Source: Haladaptatus pallidirubidus
Lineage (GTDB): Archaea; Halobacteriota; Halobacteria; Halobacteriales; Haladaptataceae
Assembly: GCF_020700235.1 (NCBI RefSeq)
Contig: NZ_CP085301.1
Coordinates: forward strand, 2,542,001-2,606,000
Length of the DNA stretch: 64,000 nucleotides
Reading direction: 5' to 3'
Under the pieces are notes generated by a model. The model did not search any database. It saw only the letters and a program-made list of their open reading frames with translations, and was not told where the DNA came from. The position numbers were made by a program, and so were the translations under genes. Below, one piece after another: positions 34,192 to 43,708 of the stretch (positions within the stretch are counted from its first letter, which is position 1; every line of letters starts with the position of its first letter).

Positions 34192-34581
34192 TCACTCCCG
34201 TGCCCAAAACAGCGTTTCCCCTGAAACCGTCTCCCGGCGCACTGGAATCGAGGGCTGGTCGCCTCCCAAGGTGGTAAATACGAAGACGGAATCACATTCC
34301 TTTGCCACGGAGAGCGCGGGACGGTGGAGTTCCGGCGGAATGTTTAGTGCGTAAATCACGTCGCAATCTTCGTACACGCTGGCGTCCGGATTCGTCACGT
34401 CGTCCAGTACGAACCGGACGCCCGCGGGAACGCTTCGGGGCCGAATGTCAGTCGCGGTGACGACGCTTCCCGCATCGACGAGCGCACCCGCAACGTCGGG
34501 ACGATTGCCGATTCCGATTTCGACAGCGCGCTGATAGTCGGCGAGTCGAGCAACCATTTCGTCGCGGGTTTCCGGGTTCAC
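34192..34581 (-). CDS. UPF0146 family protein
   Basis: A 129-residue protein with a Rossmann-like fold and the UPF0146 pattern: RAVEIGIGNRPDVAGALVDAGSVVTATDI near 16-44, then DDVTNPDASVYEDCDVIYALNIPPELHRP and CDSVFVFTTLGGDQPSI. It resembles a reduced methyltransferase; activity is unproven. The start is taken as GTG 34581, giving the usual family length; ATG 34563 is another choice, and a longer frame to 34722 overlaps the divergent archaemetzincin gene. The two genes are divergent. Confidence 0.8.
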   Translation of the reverse strand: MNPETRDEMVARLADYQRAVEIGIGNRPDVAGALVDAGSVVTATDIRPRSVPAGVRFVLDDVTNPDASVYEDCDVIYALNIPPELHRPALSVAKECDSVFVFTTLGGDQPSIPVRRETVSGETLFWARE

Positions 34582-34620
34582 GGCGGGATGTTTATGGGTC
34601 GTCCCCCCATAGGGGTTGCT

Positions 34621-35157
34621 ATGTTGATTGACATCGTCCCCGTGGGGGACGTGACGGGACGGGTCAAGCGAGAGGCTTCTTCGGCGCTTCGGCGGATTTA
34701 CGACTGCGACGTGATGGTGCACGAGCGACAGGAAATCCCGTCAGGGTCACACGACCCGAACCGCGACCAGCACCGAGCGGAGGATTTCATCGAACTGGCG
34801 AGCCGCATCGGAACGGGGGAGAAAAACATCGCCATCACGCCCCAAGACCTCTTCTACCGCAGGCGCAACTACGTTTTCGGACTCGCCTACCTCGACGGCA
34901 GGGGAAGCGTCATCTCCACGTACCGACTACAACCCTCTTCTGACGGCTTTTCCTCCGACGGCGGCATCACGACGAAACCCGCGGACGAAGTATTTTCGGA
35001 CCGCGTCAGAAAGGAAGTCGTCCACGAAATCGGACACACGATGGGTCTCGAACACTGCGACAACAGTCGGTGCGTGATGAATTTCTCGCCGACCGTTCGC
35101 GAGGTGGACGTGAAAGAAGAGAATCTCTGCGGTACCTGCCAACGTCAGGTGTTGTAA
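34621..35157 (+). CDS. amzA: Archaemetzincin family zinc metalloprotease
   Basis: A 178-residue metallopeptidase. The extended zinc motif HEIGHTMGLEHC is at about 140-151, followed by CVMNFS (Met-turn) and a second zinc knuckle formed by the Cys pairs, including the C-terminal LCGTCQRQV. The N-terminal strand MLIDIVPVGDV is standard. Substrates in archaea are unknown. The last 13 bases overlap the 3' end of the convergent HTH-10 gene. Confidence 0.93.
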   Translation: MLIDIVPVGDVTGRVKREASSALRRIYDCDVMVHERQEIPSGSHDPNRDQHRAEDFIELASRIGTGEKNIAITPQDLFYRRRNYVFGLAYLDGRGSVISTYRLQPSSDGFSSDGGITTKPADEVFSDRVRKEVVHEIGHTMGLEHCDNSRCVMNFSPTVREVDVKEENLCGTCQRQVL

Positions 35158-35804
35158 ACGAGTTCGCGGACAATTTTCGATTCCGCATTTCGTAAATGCG
35201 TCGAGGCCGTACTCGCAGCGCAATCCAATTCTTCTGCCACGGCTTCCACGCCCGATTCTCGCGGTACGTCGTAGTAGCCGACTTCCACGGCGATTCCTAG
35301 TGCCTCCTGCTGGCGCTCCGTCAACTCCGACCAGAGTCTCGTCTGCGGCGTGTCGTACTCGCCGATTTGCTCGACCGCCATGTCGATGTCAGAGTCCAGT
35401 CCCTCCAGTACGACGTTCATGTCCTTTGCCTTACCGACGAGTTCCATCCGCATCGCGCCGTCGCTGGTGTAGGTGATGGGTGGCACCACGAGGATGCTCG
35501 TCCCCTCGAACGCGGTTCTGAACTCGTCGTCCACGTCCCGTTTCGCGTGTTCGATGTAGGCGTAGAACGAGGCGTCCGAAAGCGGCGTCAGTTCGTATGC
35601 GAGAATCAACGGCTCACCTTCGATCGCATCTTCGTACGCCTCCGTATCGCCGACGATTCGAAAGAGAACGTAGTCGCGGTCGGCGTGCGAGAGGTTCCAG
35701 TTCAGCAGCTCCGCACGCTCCATCGCATCGTGTTCCATGATGAACGACCGCATCGGATTCCGAAGTTCGGGCGGATGGCGAAGCGTCAGCCGAACGTATT
35801 TCAT
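35145..35804 (-). CDS. HTH-10 (bacterio-opsin activator-like) transcription regulator
   Basis: A 219-residue regulator. Residues 1-155 form a sensor-type alpha/beta domain starting MKYVRLTLRHPPELRNPMRSF, with FRIVGDTEAYEDAI and LAYELTPLSDASFYAYIEH. Residues 165-215 form the HTH-10 domain (LTERQQEALGIAVEVGYYDVPRESGVEAVAEELDCAASTASTHLRNAESKI). A minus-strand TATA box ATTTATAA at 35825-35832 fits a leaderless ATG at 35804. It is divergent from the cytochrome P450 gene with 81 bases between them, so it may control the P450, itself, or both. It is the intact counterpart of the interrupted gene at 24571. Confidence 0.88.
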   Translation of the reverse strand: MKYVRLTLRHPPELRNPMRSFIMEHDAMERAELLNWNLSHADRDYVLFRIVGDTEAYEDAIEGEPLILAYELTPLSDASFYAYIEHAKRDVDDEFRTAFEGTSILVVPPITYTSDGAMRMELVGKAKDMNVVLEGLDSDIDMAVEQIGEYDTPQTRLWSELTERQQEALGIAVEVGYYDVPRESGVEAVAEELDCAASTASTHLRNAESKIVRELVYNT

Positions 35805-35824
35805 ACGCGAGCATACGGCTCCGG

Positions 35825-35832
35825 TTATAAAT
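35825..35832 (-). promoter_or_regulatory. TATA box of the HTH-10 gene
   Basis: Minus-strand ATTTATAA centred about 25 bases upstream of the ATG at 35804. It lies within the 81-base shared regulatory region with the P450 gene. Confidence 0.65.
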
Positions 35833-35885
35833 GCCCTAGTGGATTCGACGGAACTGGCTTCGGATTCACGAGTCAATACTCAAAC

Positions 35886-37244
35886 ATGATCGTATCAGAA
35901 GCCACCGCGACTGACCGACCGGACGACCTCCCGCTTCCGCCGGGACCGAAATCGTATCCCGTCGTCGGAAATACACTCGGCTTTCTCCGCGACCCGTTCG
36001 AATTCTACGACGGTCTCGGCAAGTACGGCGACGTGGTGTCGTACTCCGTCGCAGGTGAGGAGTTCTGTACGCTTTTCCATCCCGCGCACGTCGAGCGAGT
36101 ACTGGTCACGGAGGAATCCAGGTTCGGTAAGAGCGAGTTCGTTCAGGTCGCCGGTGAGAAATTCGTCGGCAACGGACTGTTCGCGAGCGAAGGCGAGTTC
36201 TGGCGACGCCAGCGAACGCTCATTCAGCCTGCATTCTACCGCGAACGAATCGCGGCTTACGCGGAACCGATGGTCGATTTCGCAGCGGGCGCCGCGAAAT
36301 CGTGGAACGACGGCGAAACGATTCGAATGGACGAGGCGATGAAACGGCTCACGCTCCGAATCCTCTCGAAGGCACTGTTCGACCTCGACATTCGAAACCA
36401 ACAGTCCGCGATTCGCGATGCCGTGCAGGCAATCAACGACAAGGGCGATGCGGGGTCGGTCGATGCATTTCTCCCCGACTGGATTCCGACCGCGACCAAC
36501 CGACGATTTCGCCGCGCCACCGACCACTTCGACGACGTTATCGGAACCCTCATCGACGAACGACGTGGCGAACCGCCGGACGACGATTTCCTCTCGATTC
36601 TCCTCCACGCGACGGACGAAAACGGAGAAGAAATGTCGGACGAGGCGCTTCGCGACGAGATGGCCACGTTTCTGTTCGCGGGACACGAAACGACCTCGCT
36701 CGCGCTCACCTACTGCTGGCACTTGCTCTCGGAAAATCCGGATGTCCGGCGGAGACTGAACGACGAACTCGATTCCGTGCTGGACGGCGACACGCCGACG
36801 ATGACCGACCTGCGAGAGTTGGAGTACACGGATAAGGTCGTCAGAGAATCCCTTCGTTTGTATCCGCCCGCCTACGTCGTCTTCCGTCAAACGAAGGAGG
36901 ACGTGGAAATCGGGGGGTACAGAGTTCCCGCCGGAACCTCGCTGACGCTCCCGCAGTTCGTGATTCACACGGACGACCGCTGGTACGACGACCCCAAAGC
37001 GTTTCGACCGGAGCGATGGACGCCCGAGTTCGAGGAGTCGCTGCCCGATTACGCGTATTTCCCGTTCGGCGGCGGCCCGCGCCATTGCATCGGAATGCGG
37101 TTTGCCAACGCCGAAATCCGTCTCGTGCTGGCGACGATTGCGCGAGAAATCGAATTCGACTGCCACTCGTCCGACCTCGATTTGCGGATGGGAACGACGC
37201 TCGAACCGACGAACCCGATCGAAATGACGGTGAGAAAACGCTAA
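35886..37244 (+). CDS. Cytochrome P450
   Basis: A 452-residue soluble P450. It has the proline-rich start LPPGPKSYPVVGNTLGFLRDP, the I-helix oxygen-binding AGHETTS near 262-268, the K-helix ESLRLYPP (ExxR), and the heme loop FPFGGGPRHCIGMRFA with the Cys ligand near 402. It is of the class that includes bacterial fatty acid or carotenoid hydroxylases; the substrate is unknown. Ferredoxin and reductase partners are not adjacent. The ATG at 35886 is in the spacer shared with the divergent HTH-10 gene; upstream in-frame codons run antisense through that gene and were rejected. Its stop overlaps the convergent ASST-like gene by four bases. Confidence 0.93.
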   Translation: MIVSEATATDRPDDLPLPPGPKSYPVVGNTLGFLRDPFEFYDGLGKYGDVVSYSVAGEEFCTLFHPAHVERVLVTEESRFGKSEFVQVAGEKFVGNGLFASEGEFWRRQRTLIQPAFYRERIAAYAEPMVDFAAGAAKSWNDGETIRMDEAMKRLTLRILSKALFDLDIRNQQSAIRDAVQAINDKGDAGSVDAFLPDWIPTATNRRFRRATDHFDDVIGTLIDERRGEPPDDDFLSILLHATDENGEEMSDEALRDEMATFLFAGHETTSLALTYCWHLLSENPDVRRRLNDELDSVLDGDTPTMTDLRELEYTDKVVRESLRLYPPAYVVFRQTKEDVEIGGYRVPAGTSLTLPQFVIHTDDRWYDDPKAFRPERWTPEFEESLPDYAYFPFGGGPRHCIGMRFANAEIRLVLATIAREIEFDCHSSDLDLRMGTTLEPTNPIEMTVRKR

Positions 37245-38512
37245 CGTCGGCGCTCGATTCCCGCGCCGACCAGCGCGAGCAGACCGAATAGGAAGAAAAA
37301 TGCCTGTTCCGCCAACCGCTCCGGTGCGACGTATTTCACCATAGAAATCGCCCACGATCCGCGTTCGCGGACGACCGAGGCGTTCTCTGTTTTGGATGGG
37401 ATTCCCTTCTCGTCCGCCGTCGGGCCGTCGCTCCCCTCGCCCGGCAGTCGGTCCGCCTCGTAGGGAAGCGACCCGGTTTTTACCGACCAGACCAATTCGC
37501 CGTTCTCGTCTACCTCGACCACCCGGTCGTTGTACGAATCCGTGATGAGCGTGTGGCCGTTTTTGAGTCGATCCGCGTCTCGGGGCCAGTCGAACGTTGC
37601 GCTTCCGCCGTACTCCCAGACGATTTCGCCGTCCTCGATTTCCAGCACGCGGTCGTTCTCGCTGTCCGCCACGAGCAGGGTGTCGCCGAGCGTGTCGGGG
37701 TTGTGCTGTTCGTGGAGGATGTCGCCCCGTTCCGAGAACGAATCCGGCCCGACGACGGGTTCGACGCGAATCGAATCGTTGGCCCGGGACGACCCCTCCT
37801 TGACCCGCAAATCGATCACCGTATCGAAGTTACGGACGCTAACACGGAAAACGCCCGGATCGACCCTGTCCACGTCGTTCGCGTGCGTCCAGTCGCCCTC
37901 CGGTCCCATATCGTCCGGCCGTTCGTAGCGGTCGGTCGCGTTCCACTGCCAAACTACCTCCTTTTCGCGGTTCACGGTAAATACGCGGTCGTTGCCCATA
38001 TCCACGAGTACCCAGCGGTCGCTCCCGTTTACGGTGTAGTGGTCGGCGTCGTGCAGTTCGTGCGCGTGGAGTTTCGCGTCGAACCACGAATACTCCCACA
38101 GCGTTCCGTTCGTCTTCTTGTCCACGATGCGGAGCGCGTTCCGAACGCAGTTTTCGTGCCCGTCGTCGCGGAATCGCGTCGGACATTCCCCATCCGGCAC
38201 TTCGTCGGCCACCGCGATTTGAACCCGATTTTCTCCGAGCGCTTCCACGTCGAACACGTCGTGCGCTCGGTCGTACTCCCAAACCACGTCGCCTTCGGGA
38301 TTCACCTCGATAACTCGCCCCTCGGATTCGTACCCCTGAAGCGCGATGAGCGTGTTGTTTTCGGGTCGTTCCGTCTCCACCGCCGAATGCGGCCGGTCGG
38401 GTGCGGTAAACGCGCCGACACCGGCAGTGGCGAATAGAGTAACTGCGAGGAGGGCGAACAGGTTCGCGCGATTATCGGAGCGGGAGAGCCACGCGGCGAG
38501 CGTCGAAATCAC
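37241..38512 (-). CDS. Membrane-anchored arylsulfotransferase (ASST)-like propeller protein
   Basis: A 423-residue protein. There is an N-terminal membrane helix (about 17-37), an extracellular beta-propeller (about 50-390) with repeats such as GRVIEVNPEGDVVWEY, DRVFTVNREKEVVWQWN, DRVLEIEDGEIVWEYGG and DRVVEVDENGELVW, and a C-terminal helix (about 398-418) with a basic end. THANDVDRVDPGVFRVSVRNFDTV contains the His-Asn context seen in ASST-family proteins. Sulfotransferase activity is not proven for the haloarchaeal members; structural or sensor roles are possible. Confidence 0.8.
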   Translation of the reverse strand: MISTLAAWLSRSDNRANLFALLAVTLFATAGVGAFTAPDRPHSAVETERPENNTLIALQGYESEGRVIEVNPEGDVVWEYDRAHDVFDVEALGENRVQIAVADEVPDGECPTRFRDDGHENCVRNALRIVDKKTNGTLWEYSWFDAKLHAHELHDADHYTVNGSDRWVLVDMGNDRVFTVNREKEVVWQWNATDRYERPDDMGPEGDWTHANDVDRVDPGVFRVSVRNFDTVIDLRVKEGSSRANDSIRVEPVVGPDSFSERGDILHEQHNPDTLGDTLLVADSENDRVLEIEDGEIVWEYGGSATFDWPRDADRLKNGHTLITDSYNDRVVEVDENGELVWSVKTGSLPYEADRLPGEGSDGPTADEKGIPSKTENASVVRERGSWAISMVKYVAPERLAEQAFFFLFGLLALVGAGIERRR

Positions 38513-38631
38513 TATCCGGGGATTGGTCGGGTCGCAAAAAAGGTGATTCGGTTCTCGTTCCGCAACTGAATTTTTTCATTCGCTGACTGTCGTATGTGCC
38601 TTCCAACTGCCGGAAAAACGTCGATAGCCGA

Positions 38632-40443
38632 TTAGCTGTAGTAGTATTCGCCTTCGCTTTTCTGTTTCCGGTCGAGTTGGCTGCCGGGTTTGTTGATGCG
38701 CGGGCGACCCACGTTCTCGTCTCGGCGGAAGGTGATGTCGAGGTTGGCGAGGAAATCGTTCATCCCCTCTCGCATTCCCTTCGGGCGTCCAGCGTGACCG
38801 TGTTCCGCGGGTTCGCCGTCGAACACCATCAGGCGGTCGGAGAGCAGGTCGATCATGTACGTGTCGTGGTCGATGACCAACACCGTCGCGTCCTGCATCT
38901 CGGCGTAGCGCCGAATCGCACGCGTTGCCCGAACGCGCTGTTCCACGTCGAGGTACGCCGAGGGTTCGTCCAGCAGGTAGAGGTCTGCGTCCTTCGACAG
39001 GCAGGCCGCGATGGCGACGCGCTGGCGCTCGCCGCCGGAGAGGTCGGTCAAGTTCTGCTCCATGATTCGTTCGAGCAGGAGCGGTTGGGCGATTTCGGTG
39101 TTCCAGTACGAGGAACCGAAATCGTCCGACAGCGACGAGAGGAACACGTCTACGCGCATCGGTTGGTCGATTTCGATGTACTGCGGTTTGTAGGAAATTT
39201 CGAGATTGAGGTCGACGTCGCCCTCGTCGGGTTGAAGTCGTCCGGCGAGCAGTTTGGCGAACGTCGATTTCCCGATTCCGTTCGGGCCGACGATACCGAG
39301 CACTTCGTTCTCGTAAATCGTGCCGCCCTCCACGTCGAGCGAGAATTCGCCATCGCCGTAGGATTTCGAGAGGCCGGGATACTCTACGAGTGCGTCCGCG
39401 GTCGTCGTCTCGCGCGGCGCGTGTTCGTCGAACTCGATGGCGTTCGGACGAATCCGCATGTTCTCGTTGTTGAGATACCCTGCGAGGTACTCGTTGATGC
39501 CGTTGCGAACCGATTTCGGTGTCGTGATGACACCGTACGCGCCGGGTTCGCCGTACGCGACGTGGAGGTTGTCCGCGACCAAGTCGAGAATCGCGAGGTC
39601 GTGTTCGACTACGAGCATGGAGCGACCCTGCTCGTTCGCCATCTCCTGAATCAGGCGTGCGACTTTGACGCGCTGGCTGATGTCGAGGTACGGCGTAATT
39701 TCGTCGAGGAAGTAGAAATCCGCGTCGCGGGCGAGCGCGGCCACCAGTGCGACGCGCTGGAGTTCCCCGCCGGAGAGGCTGTCGATGTCCTGTTCCATGA
39801 CGTGTTCGATTTCGAGCCGTTCAAGCAGGTCGTCTAAAACGCCGCGCTCGTCGGTTCGGGAGAGGAGTTCTGCCGTACTGCCGTCGAAGCGGTCTGGAAT
39901 CTTATCGACGTACTGCGGTTTTCGCGCGACCGTCACGTCGCCGTCCCGCACGTCCTCAAGGTAGTTCTGGAGTTCCGTCCCGCGGTAGCGGTCGAGAACC
40001 GCTTCCCATCCCGGTGGCTCTTCGAACTGGCCGAGGTTCGGCGCGAGTTCCCCCGCGAGAATCTTCACCGCGGTCGTTTTCCCGCTCCCGTTTGGGCCGA
40101 GAATGCCGGTCACCTGCCCTTCTTGAGGAACCGGTAGGCCGTACAGCGAGAACGCGTTTTCGCCGTACCGGTGGGTCGGGTCGTCCTGCAGCTCCTGTGG
40201 CAGGTTGATAATTTCGATTGCGTCGAAGGGACATTTCTCGACGCAGATACCGCACGTTTCGCCGAGACAGATTTCTTCGCTGATGTGAATCTGGTCGGGT
40301 TGTCCCTCCTCCGTGTCCTCGCCGCGAAGCGTGATGCACTCCTTGCCGGTTCGGTTCGGCGGACAGTAATTTTTACACTCATAGTTGCACCTGTCGGGCG
40401 AACAGCGCTCCAAATCCACGACGGCGATGCTGTCTTCTGCCAT
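38632..40443 (-). CDS. rli: Ribosome recycling/biogenesis ATPase RLI (ABCE1)
   Basis: A 603-residue soluble twin-ABC ATPase that splits ribosomes after termination. The N-terminus carries two 4Fe-4S clusters (CSPDRCNYECKNYCP near 14-28 and CLGETCGICVEKCPF near 56-70). Two nucleotide domains follow: GPNGSGKTT with LSGGELQRV, and GPNGIGKST with LSGGERQRV, each with a Walker B (YFLDEITPYLD, YLLDEPSAYLD). The C-terminus ends GSQLDRKQKSEGEYYYS as in archaeal RLI. The EMC6-like gene lies three bases upstream on the same strand. Confidence 0.97.
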   Translation of the reverse strand: MAEDSIAVVDLERCSPDRCNYECKNYCPPNRTGKECITLRGEDTEEGQPDQIHISEEICLGETCGICVEKCPFDAIEIINLPQELQDDPTHRYGENAFSLYGLPVPQEGQVTGILGPNGSGKTTAVKILAGELAPNLGQFEEPPGWEAVLDRYRGTELQNYLEDVRDGDVTVARKPQYVDKIPDRFDGSTAELLSRTDERGVLDDLLERLEIEHVMEQDIDSLSGGELQRVALVAALARDADFYFLDEITPYLDISQRVKVARLIQEMANEQGRSMLVVEHDLAILDLVADNLHVAYGEPGAYGVITTPKSVRNGINEYLAGYLNNENMRIRPNAIEFDEHAPRETTTADALVEYPGLSKSYGDGEFSLDVEGGTIYENEVLGIVGPNGIGKSTFAKLLAGRLQPDEGDVDLNLEISYKPQYIEIDQPMRVDVFLSSLSDDFGSSYWNTEIAQPLLLERIMEQNLTDLSGGERQRVAIAACLSKDADLYLLDEPSAYLDVEQRVRATRAIRRYAEMQDATVLVIDHDTYMIDLLSDRLMVFDGEPAEHGHAGRPKGMREGMNDFLANLDITFRRDENVGRPRINKPGSQLDRKQKSEGEYYYS

Positions 40444-40446
40444 TGG

Positions 40447-40758
40447 TTACACCTGTACCTGGTTCGTGAGCAAAATTCCCCACGTGATGAACCAGAGCGA
40501 GAAGGTCATGAACGCCACGAAGAGGTGGTCTTTGACTCCATCGAGTTCATAGCCAATCAGCCGGAGCAGTGGCAGTTGTACCACTACGAATCCGAGCATG
40601 ATGGCCAGTCCTAACTGGTCTGTCGCCGCCGCGCCATCCGTCCCTACCACTATAGCAGAGGCGAATCCGGCGGCAATTCCGGCCAGCGAAGCGAGCGCCG
40701 TGACGGTGATACTCCGTAGATGGGCCTCCCGCTGTTCCGTTGCCTGTTCAGTCGCCAT
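40447..40758 (-). CDS. EMC6-like membrane protein
   Basis: A 103-residue membrane protein with three helices (about 17-38, 48-66, 78-98) in the EMC6/Rab5-interacting-protein fold pattern: LRSITVTALASLAGIAAGFAS, AIMLGFVVVQLPLLRL and HLFVAFMTFSLWFITWGILL. EMC6 proteins belong to the membrane-insertase family. The three-base gap to rli suggests a shared transcript, a pairing common in archaea. ATG 40758 starts the family-like MATEQATEQ; nine upstream codons in frame were omitted. Confidence 0.85.
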   Translation of the reverse strand: MATEQATEQREAHLRSITVTALASLAGIAAGFASAIVVGTDGAAATDQLGLAIMLGFVVVQLPLLRLIGYELDGVKDHLFVAFMTFSLWFITWGILLTNQVQV

Positions 40759-41031
40759 GAGTGTCAATCGGGTACCCGGCCTCAAAAGGTGTTCGTTTGC
40801 GTGTATCTCGTTTCGCGTTTTGAGGGGTGGGTTCCTGGCGGGCGTTTCGTGTTCATACGTGTTGGTTTGAAACTAGGATGCGGTACGCTCAATCTTTGAG
40901 TAGGTGTCGTTGGCAACTCTTTTGATTGAGTGCCGTCGCACGTCACGACCCCCTAGCGCGACGACTGAACCATTTCTACCTCAAAAACTCCAATTCGCCG
41001 TCGCTAACAATATACAAACTACTCGAAAAAC

Positions 41032-42549
41032 CTACTCTCGCTTCCGAAGGCGATTCCAAGCGGCCAATCCGAGCACCGAAACTCCGGTGGCGCCGAACCC
41101 GAATCCGGGTTGCTCCGAAGTCGTTCGCGATTCGTCTTTAGCCGTATCACCCCCGCCACCGGCGGTCAGTCGTGGCGGATTCTCCTGCTCCCCGGCGCGG
41201 TTCGGAAAGGTGTAGAGCGCCCCTTTCCCGTTGCCGTCCATTCCCATGCTTCCGCCGACGAAAAACTCGTCCGAGACGTGCTGGCTGGTCCAGAACGCGG
41301 TTCTTTCGGGGTCGCGCCACCAGACGAGTTCCTCGGGATTTTCGGGGTCGCTGATGTCGAACAGCTTCACGCCGCCCTGATACCACGATGTGTAGAGGCG
41401 GTCGCCGACCACGTCGAAGTTGTGTGACGTGGTCCACTGCCCCGAGATGGCACTGTCGCCGGTGCAATCGTGACACTTTCCGTGCGCCGAGGCGACCCCG
41501 ACCGGAGAGAGGGCTGAGAATTGGTTCAGTACCGACTGGTGGAACAACGACGGCCCTTGCAAATCGTAGGTCGGGTCGGCCGATTTCGGTGCCGAAATTT
41601 CGGCTAACTGCGCCGGATTCTGCGGATCGGACACATCCCAGAGAACAATTCCGCCAGGGCCGTTGCCTCCCGAACTATCCTCGCTCGTCGCCCACGCTTC
41701 CTTGTTGACGACGACCAACGACCCGTCCTCGTTCGCCCTGACGTAATGGTCGTTTCCGGGGAGGCCGATGATGGCGTCGTTTTCCCCTTCGTCCGGAATC
41801 TTCGACAATTCGTCCAGCGGTTCCCCCCCGAAATGCGCGACGTGGGAGGGCTGTTTCGGGTTCGATACATCCACAACCCACGTTCCGGCGTCCCACTGCG
41901 CGAGGTACGCCGTGCCGTCCTGCACCCACACGTCGTGGAGCGACCGAACCCACGAATCGACGTTCGACCACGCGGAATCGTAATCGAGCATCGACCACCG
42001 TCCGACTTCCGTCGGTGAATCGTTCGACGTATCGACCATCACGAGCGGATTTCCGTTCCCGTCGTTGGCCGTGAGGTACGCGATTCCGTCCACGAACATC
42101 GCGTTGTGAATCGGGTAGTCGGTTTCGTGAAAAGCCACTCGTTCGGGATTCGACGGGTCGCTCACGTCGTAGAGCAGGAATCCCTGCACGACATCGCTGG
42201 AGACGGGGTTGGCCGGCCCAGCGACGAGCAGTCGGTCGCGGTCGATTTTCGCGTCCCAAATTTGAGATAGCGGGCCGCCGTCCCTGTCGGCGAGTAAACC
42301 GCGCCGCTCCGCCAGCACCGTTGGATTTTCGGGGTCGCTGATATCCACCGTGGCAAAGCCGTCCGTCGCGGCGACGAACGCGGTTTTTCCGTCGTTTCCG
42401 ATGACGGCTTCTTTCGCCTGTTCGACGGCCACGGTGCCGAGCGGCCGGTACGGGTCTTGCGATTCTTGTGCAGTAACGCCCCCGGACGCGAGCAGAGTCG
42501 CGGTTCCGCCCCCCACGGCGGCAGTACGGAGAAACTCTCGCCGTCGCAT
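41032..42549 (-). CDS. Tat-exported LVIVD-repeat protein with PGF-CTERM anchor
   Basis: A 505-residue surface protein. A Tat signal opens it (RRREFLRTAAVGGGTATLLASGG). LVIVD-type beta-propeller repeats follow (FATVDISDPENPTVLAE, LYDVSDPSNPERVAF, VVDVSNPKQPSHVAHF, LWDVSDPQNPAQLAE, LFDISDPENPEELVW). A His/Cys stretch GKCHDCTGD lies near 395. The C-terminus is a PGF-CTERM signal (QPGFGFGATGVSVLGLAAW plus basic end), so it is probably processed by archaeosortase A and lipid-anchored. The ligand is unknown. The start at 42549 is fixed by the Tat motif; a much longer frame upstream overlaps the ROK gene antisense and was rejected. Confidence 0.86.
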   Translation of the reverse strand: MRRREFLRTAAVGGGTATLLASGGVTAQESQDPYRPLGTVAVEQAKEAVIGNDGKTAFVAATDGFATVDISDPENPTVLAERRGLLADRDGGPLSQIWDAKIDRDRLLVAGPANPVSSDVVQGFLLYDVSDPSNPERVAFHETDYPIHNAMFVDGIAYLTANDGNGNPLVMVDTSNDSPTEVGRWSMLDYDSAWSNVDSWVRSLHDVWVQDGTAYLAQWDAGTWVVDVSNPKQPSHVAHFGGEPLDELSKIPDEGENDAIIGLPGNDHYVRANEDGSLVVVNKEAWATSEDSSGGNGPGGIVLWDVSDPQNPAQLAEISAPKSADPTYDLQGPSLFHQSVLNQFSALSPVGVASAHGKCHDCTGDSAISGQWTTSHNFDVVGDRLYTSWYQGGVKLFDISDPENPEELVWWRDPERTAFWTSQHVSDEFFVGGSMGMDGNGKGALYTFPNRAGEQENPPRLTAGGGGDTAKDESRTTSEQPGFGFGATGVSVLGLAAWNRLRKRE

Positions 42550-42623
42550 ATCCAACTCATCGGGTGCGGGAGGAATAAAAGCGCGGGTACGGAAACTGAA
42601 TCGGGCGAACCGGACGAACTGGA

Positions 42624-43601
42624 CTAGTTCGGCGCCAGCGACACGTCGCCGGTTCCCTCGGTCAGCGCGCTCGCAACCGCGCCTTTCAGCACGATTTCGT
42701 CGCCGAGGGTGGTCAACTGCACATCCGGAACGTTGTTGAGCAGGCCATCCTCGATTCGTTCCCGAATCGGGTCGAGAACCAATTCTTCGTTGTTGAGCGC
42801 TACTGCTCCGCCGAGATAGACGACGATGGGTGCGTACGCCTGCACGACGTTCGTAACGCCGACCGTGTTCCAATGGGCGACCTGCTCGATGACGTGGTCC
42901 GCGAAGGCGTCTAGTCCGGCGTTCTCGAACACGTCCTTGGCGGAGAAATCCGGGTCGTCGAGCGGGAGGGACGTTTCGACCCCGCCGTCCTCTTCGGCTA
43001 GCATCCGGGCGAATTCCGGAATGTTGTTCCCCGAGCAGTAAGCTTCCCAGTGGCCGTCGTGACCACAGCCACAGGTTCGTCTCCCCTGCGGGTCGACGAC
43101 CATGTGTCCGACTTCGCCCGCGTTGCCGTCCCATCCCGTGAGGACGTTGCCGTCAACCGTGACTCCGGCACCGATACCGCTCGAAATCGTGATGTATACC
43201 ATGTCGTCGGGGTTGCGGTCGCTGTAAAATCGCTGCCCGATGACGCCCGCGTTGGTGTCGTTGTGGAGGAACACCCGGTCGCTATGGATGAGATTACCGA
43301 CCGGCCCGGTCAGCGGGATTCGGTCGATTGTGTCCGGTAGGTTGGCCGGGTTCGTCACGACGCCCTCAGCGAGGTCGAGCGGGCCGATACTGCCGATGCC
43401 CGCCGCACGAACTTCTGCCGGGTCGATGTCCGCGTCGGCACACGCTTCGCGCAAACATTCGAGTACCGCTTCCGTGACCGCGATGCCAGCTGAACCCCCT
43501 GGCGTGCCGCGGTCGTACGCGCTGATGACGTTACCGTCCCCGTCTGCGACCGCCGCTCTGACGTTCGTCGCCCCGAGGTCTACACCCGCGTAGTAGGCCA
43601 T
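42624..43601 (-). CDS. ROK-family sugar kinase (glucokinase-like)
   Basis: A 325-residue ROK kinase. The phosphate-binding loop is AGVDLGATNVRAAVAD near 5-20. The glycine-rich ISSGIGAGVTVDG is near 138. The zinc motif CGCGHDGHWEAYCSGNNIPEFAR near 178-200 has His and Cys ligands, and the catalytic Asp is in FLHNDTNAG. These are the features of ROK glucokinases; the sugar could be glucose or another hexose. It is divergent from the gene at 43709. Confidence 0.9.
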   Translation of the reverse strand: MAYYAGVDLGATNVRAAVADGDGNVISAYDRGTPGGSAGIAVTEAVLECLREACADADIDPAEVRAAGIGSIGPLDLAEGVVTNPANLPDTIDRIPLTGPVGNLIHSDRVFLHNDTNAGVIGQRFYSDRNPDDMVYITISSGIGAGVTVDGNVLTGWDGNAGEVGHMVVDPQGRRTCGCGHDGHWEAYCSGNNIPEFARMLAEEDGGVETSLPLDDPDFSAKDVFENAGLDAFADHVIEQVAHWNTVGVTNVVQAYAPIVVYLGGAVALNNEELVLDPIRERIEDGLLNNVPDVQLTTLGDEIVLKGAVASALTEGTGDVSLAPN

Positions 43602-43708
43602 TCAGATGAACAGAAGTCGCCCGACCCATTTAACTACAGGCATTTACTCGCAGGCGAGTTTCATGCTACCGACTAAAGCTAACTCCGTGGAGGACGTTAT
43701 CTGATAGC

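Noticed and set aside
41032..43134. A 700-residue version of the LVIVD protein
   Set aside because: The added N-terminal part is antisense to the ROK kinase gene and Arg-rich, while the Tat signal marks the true start at 42549.
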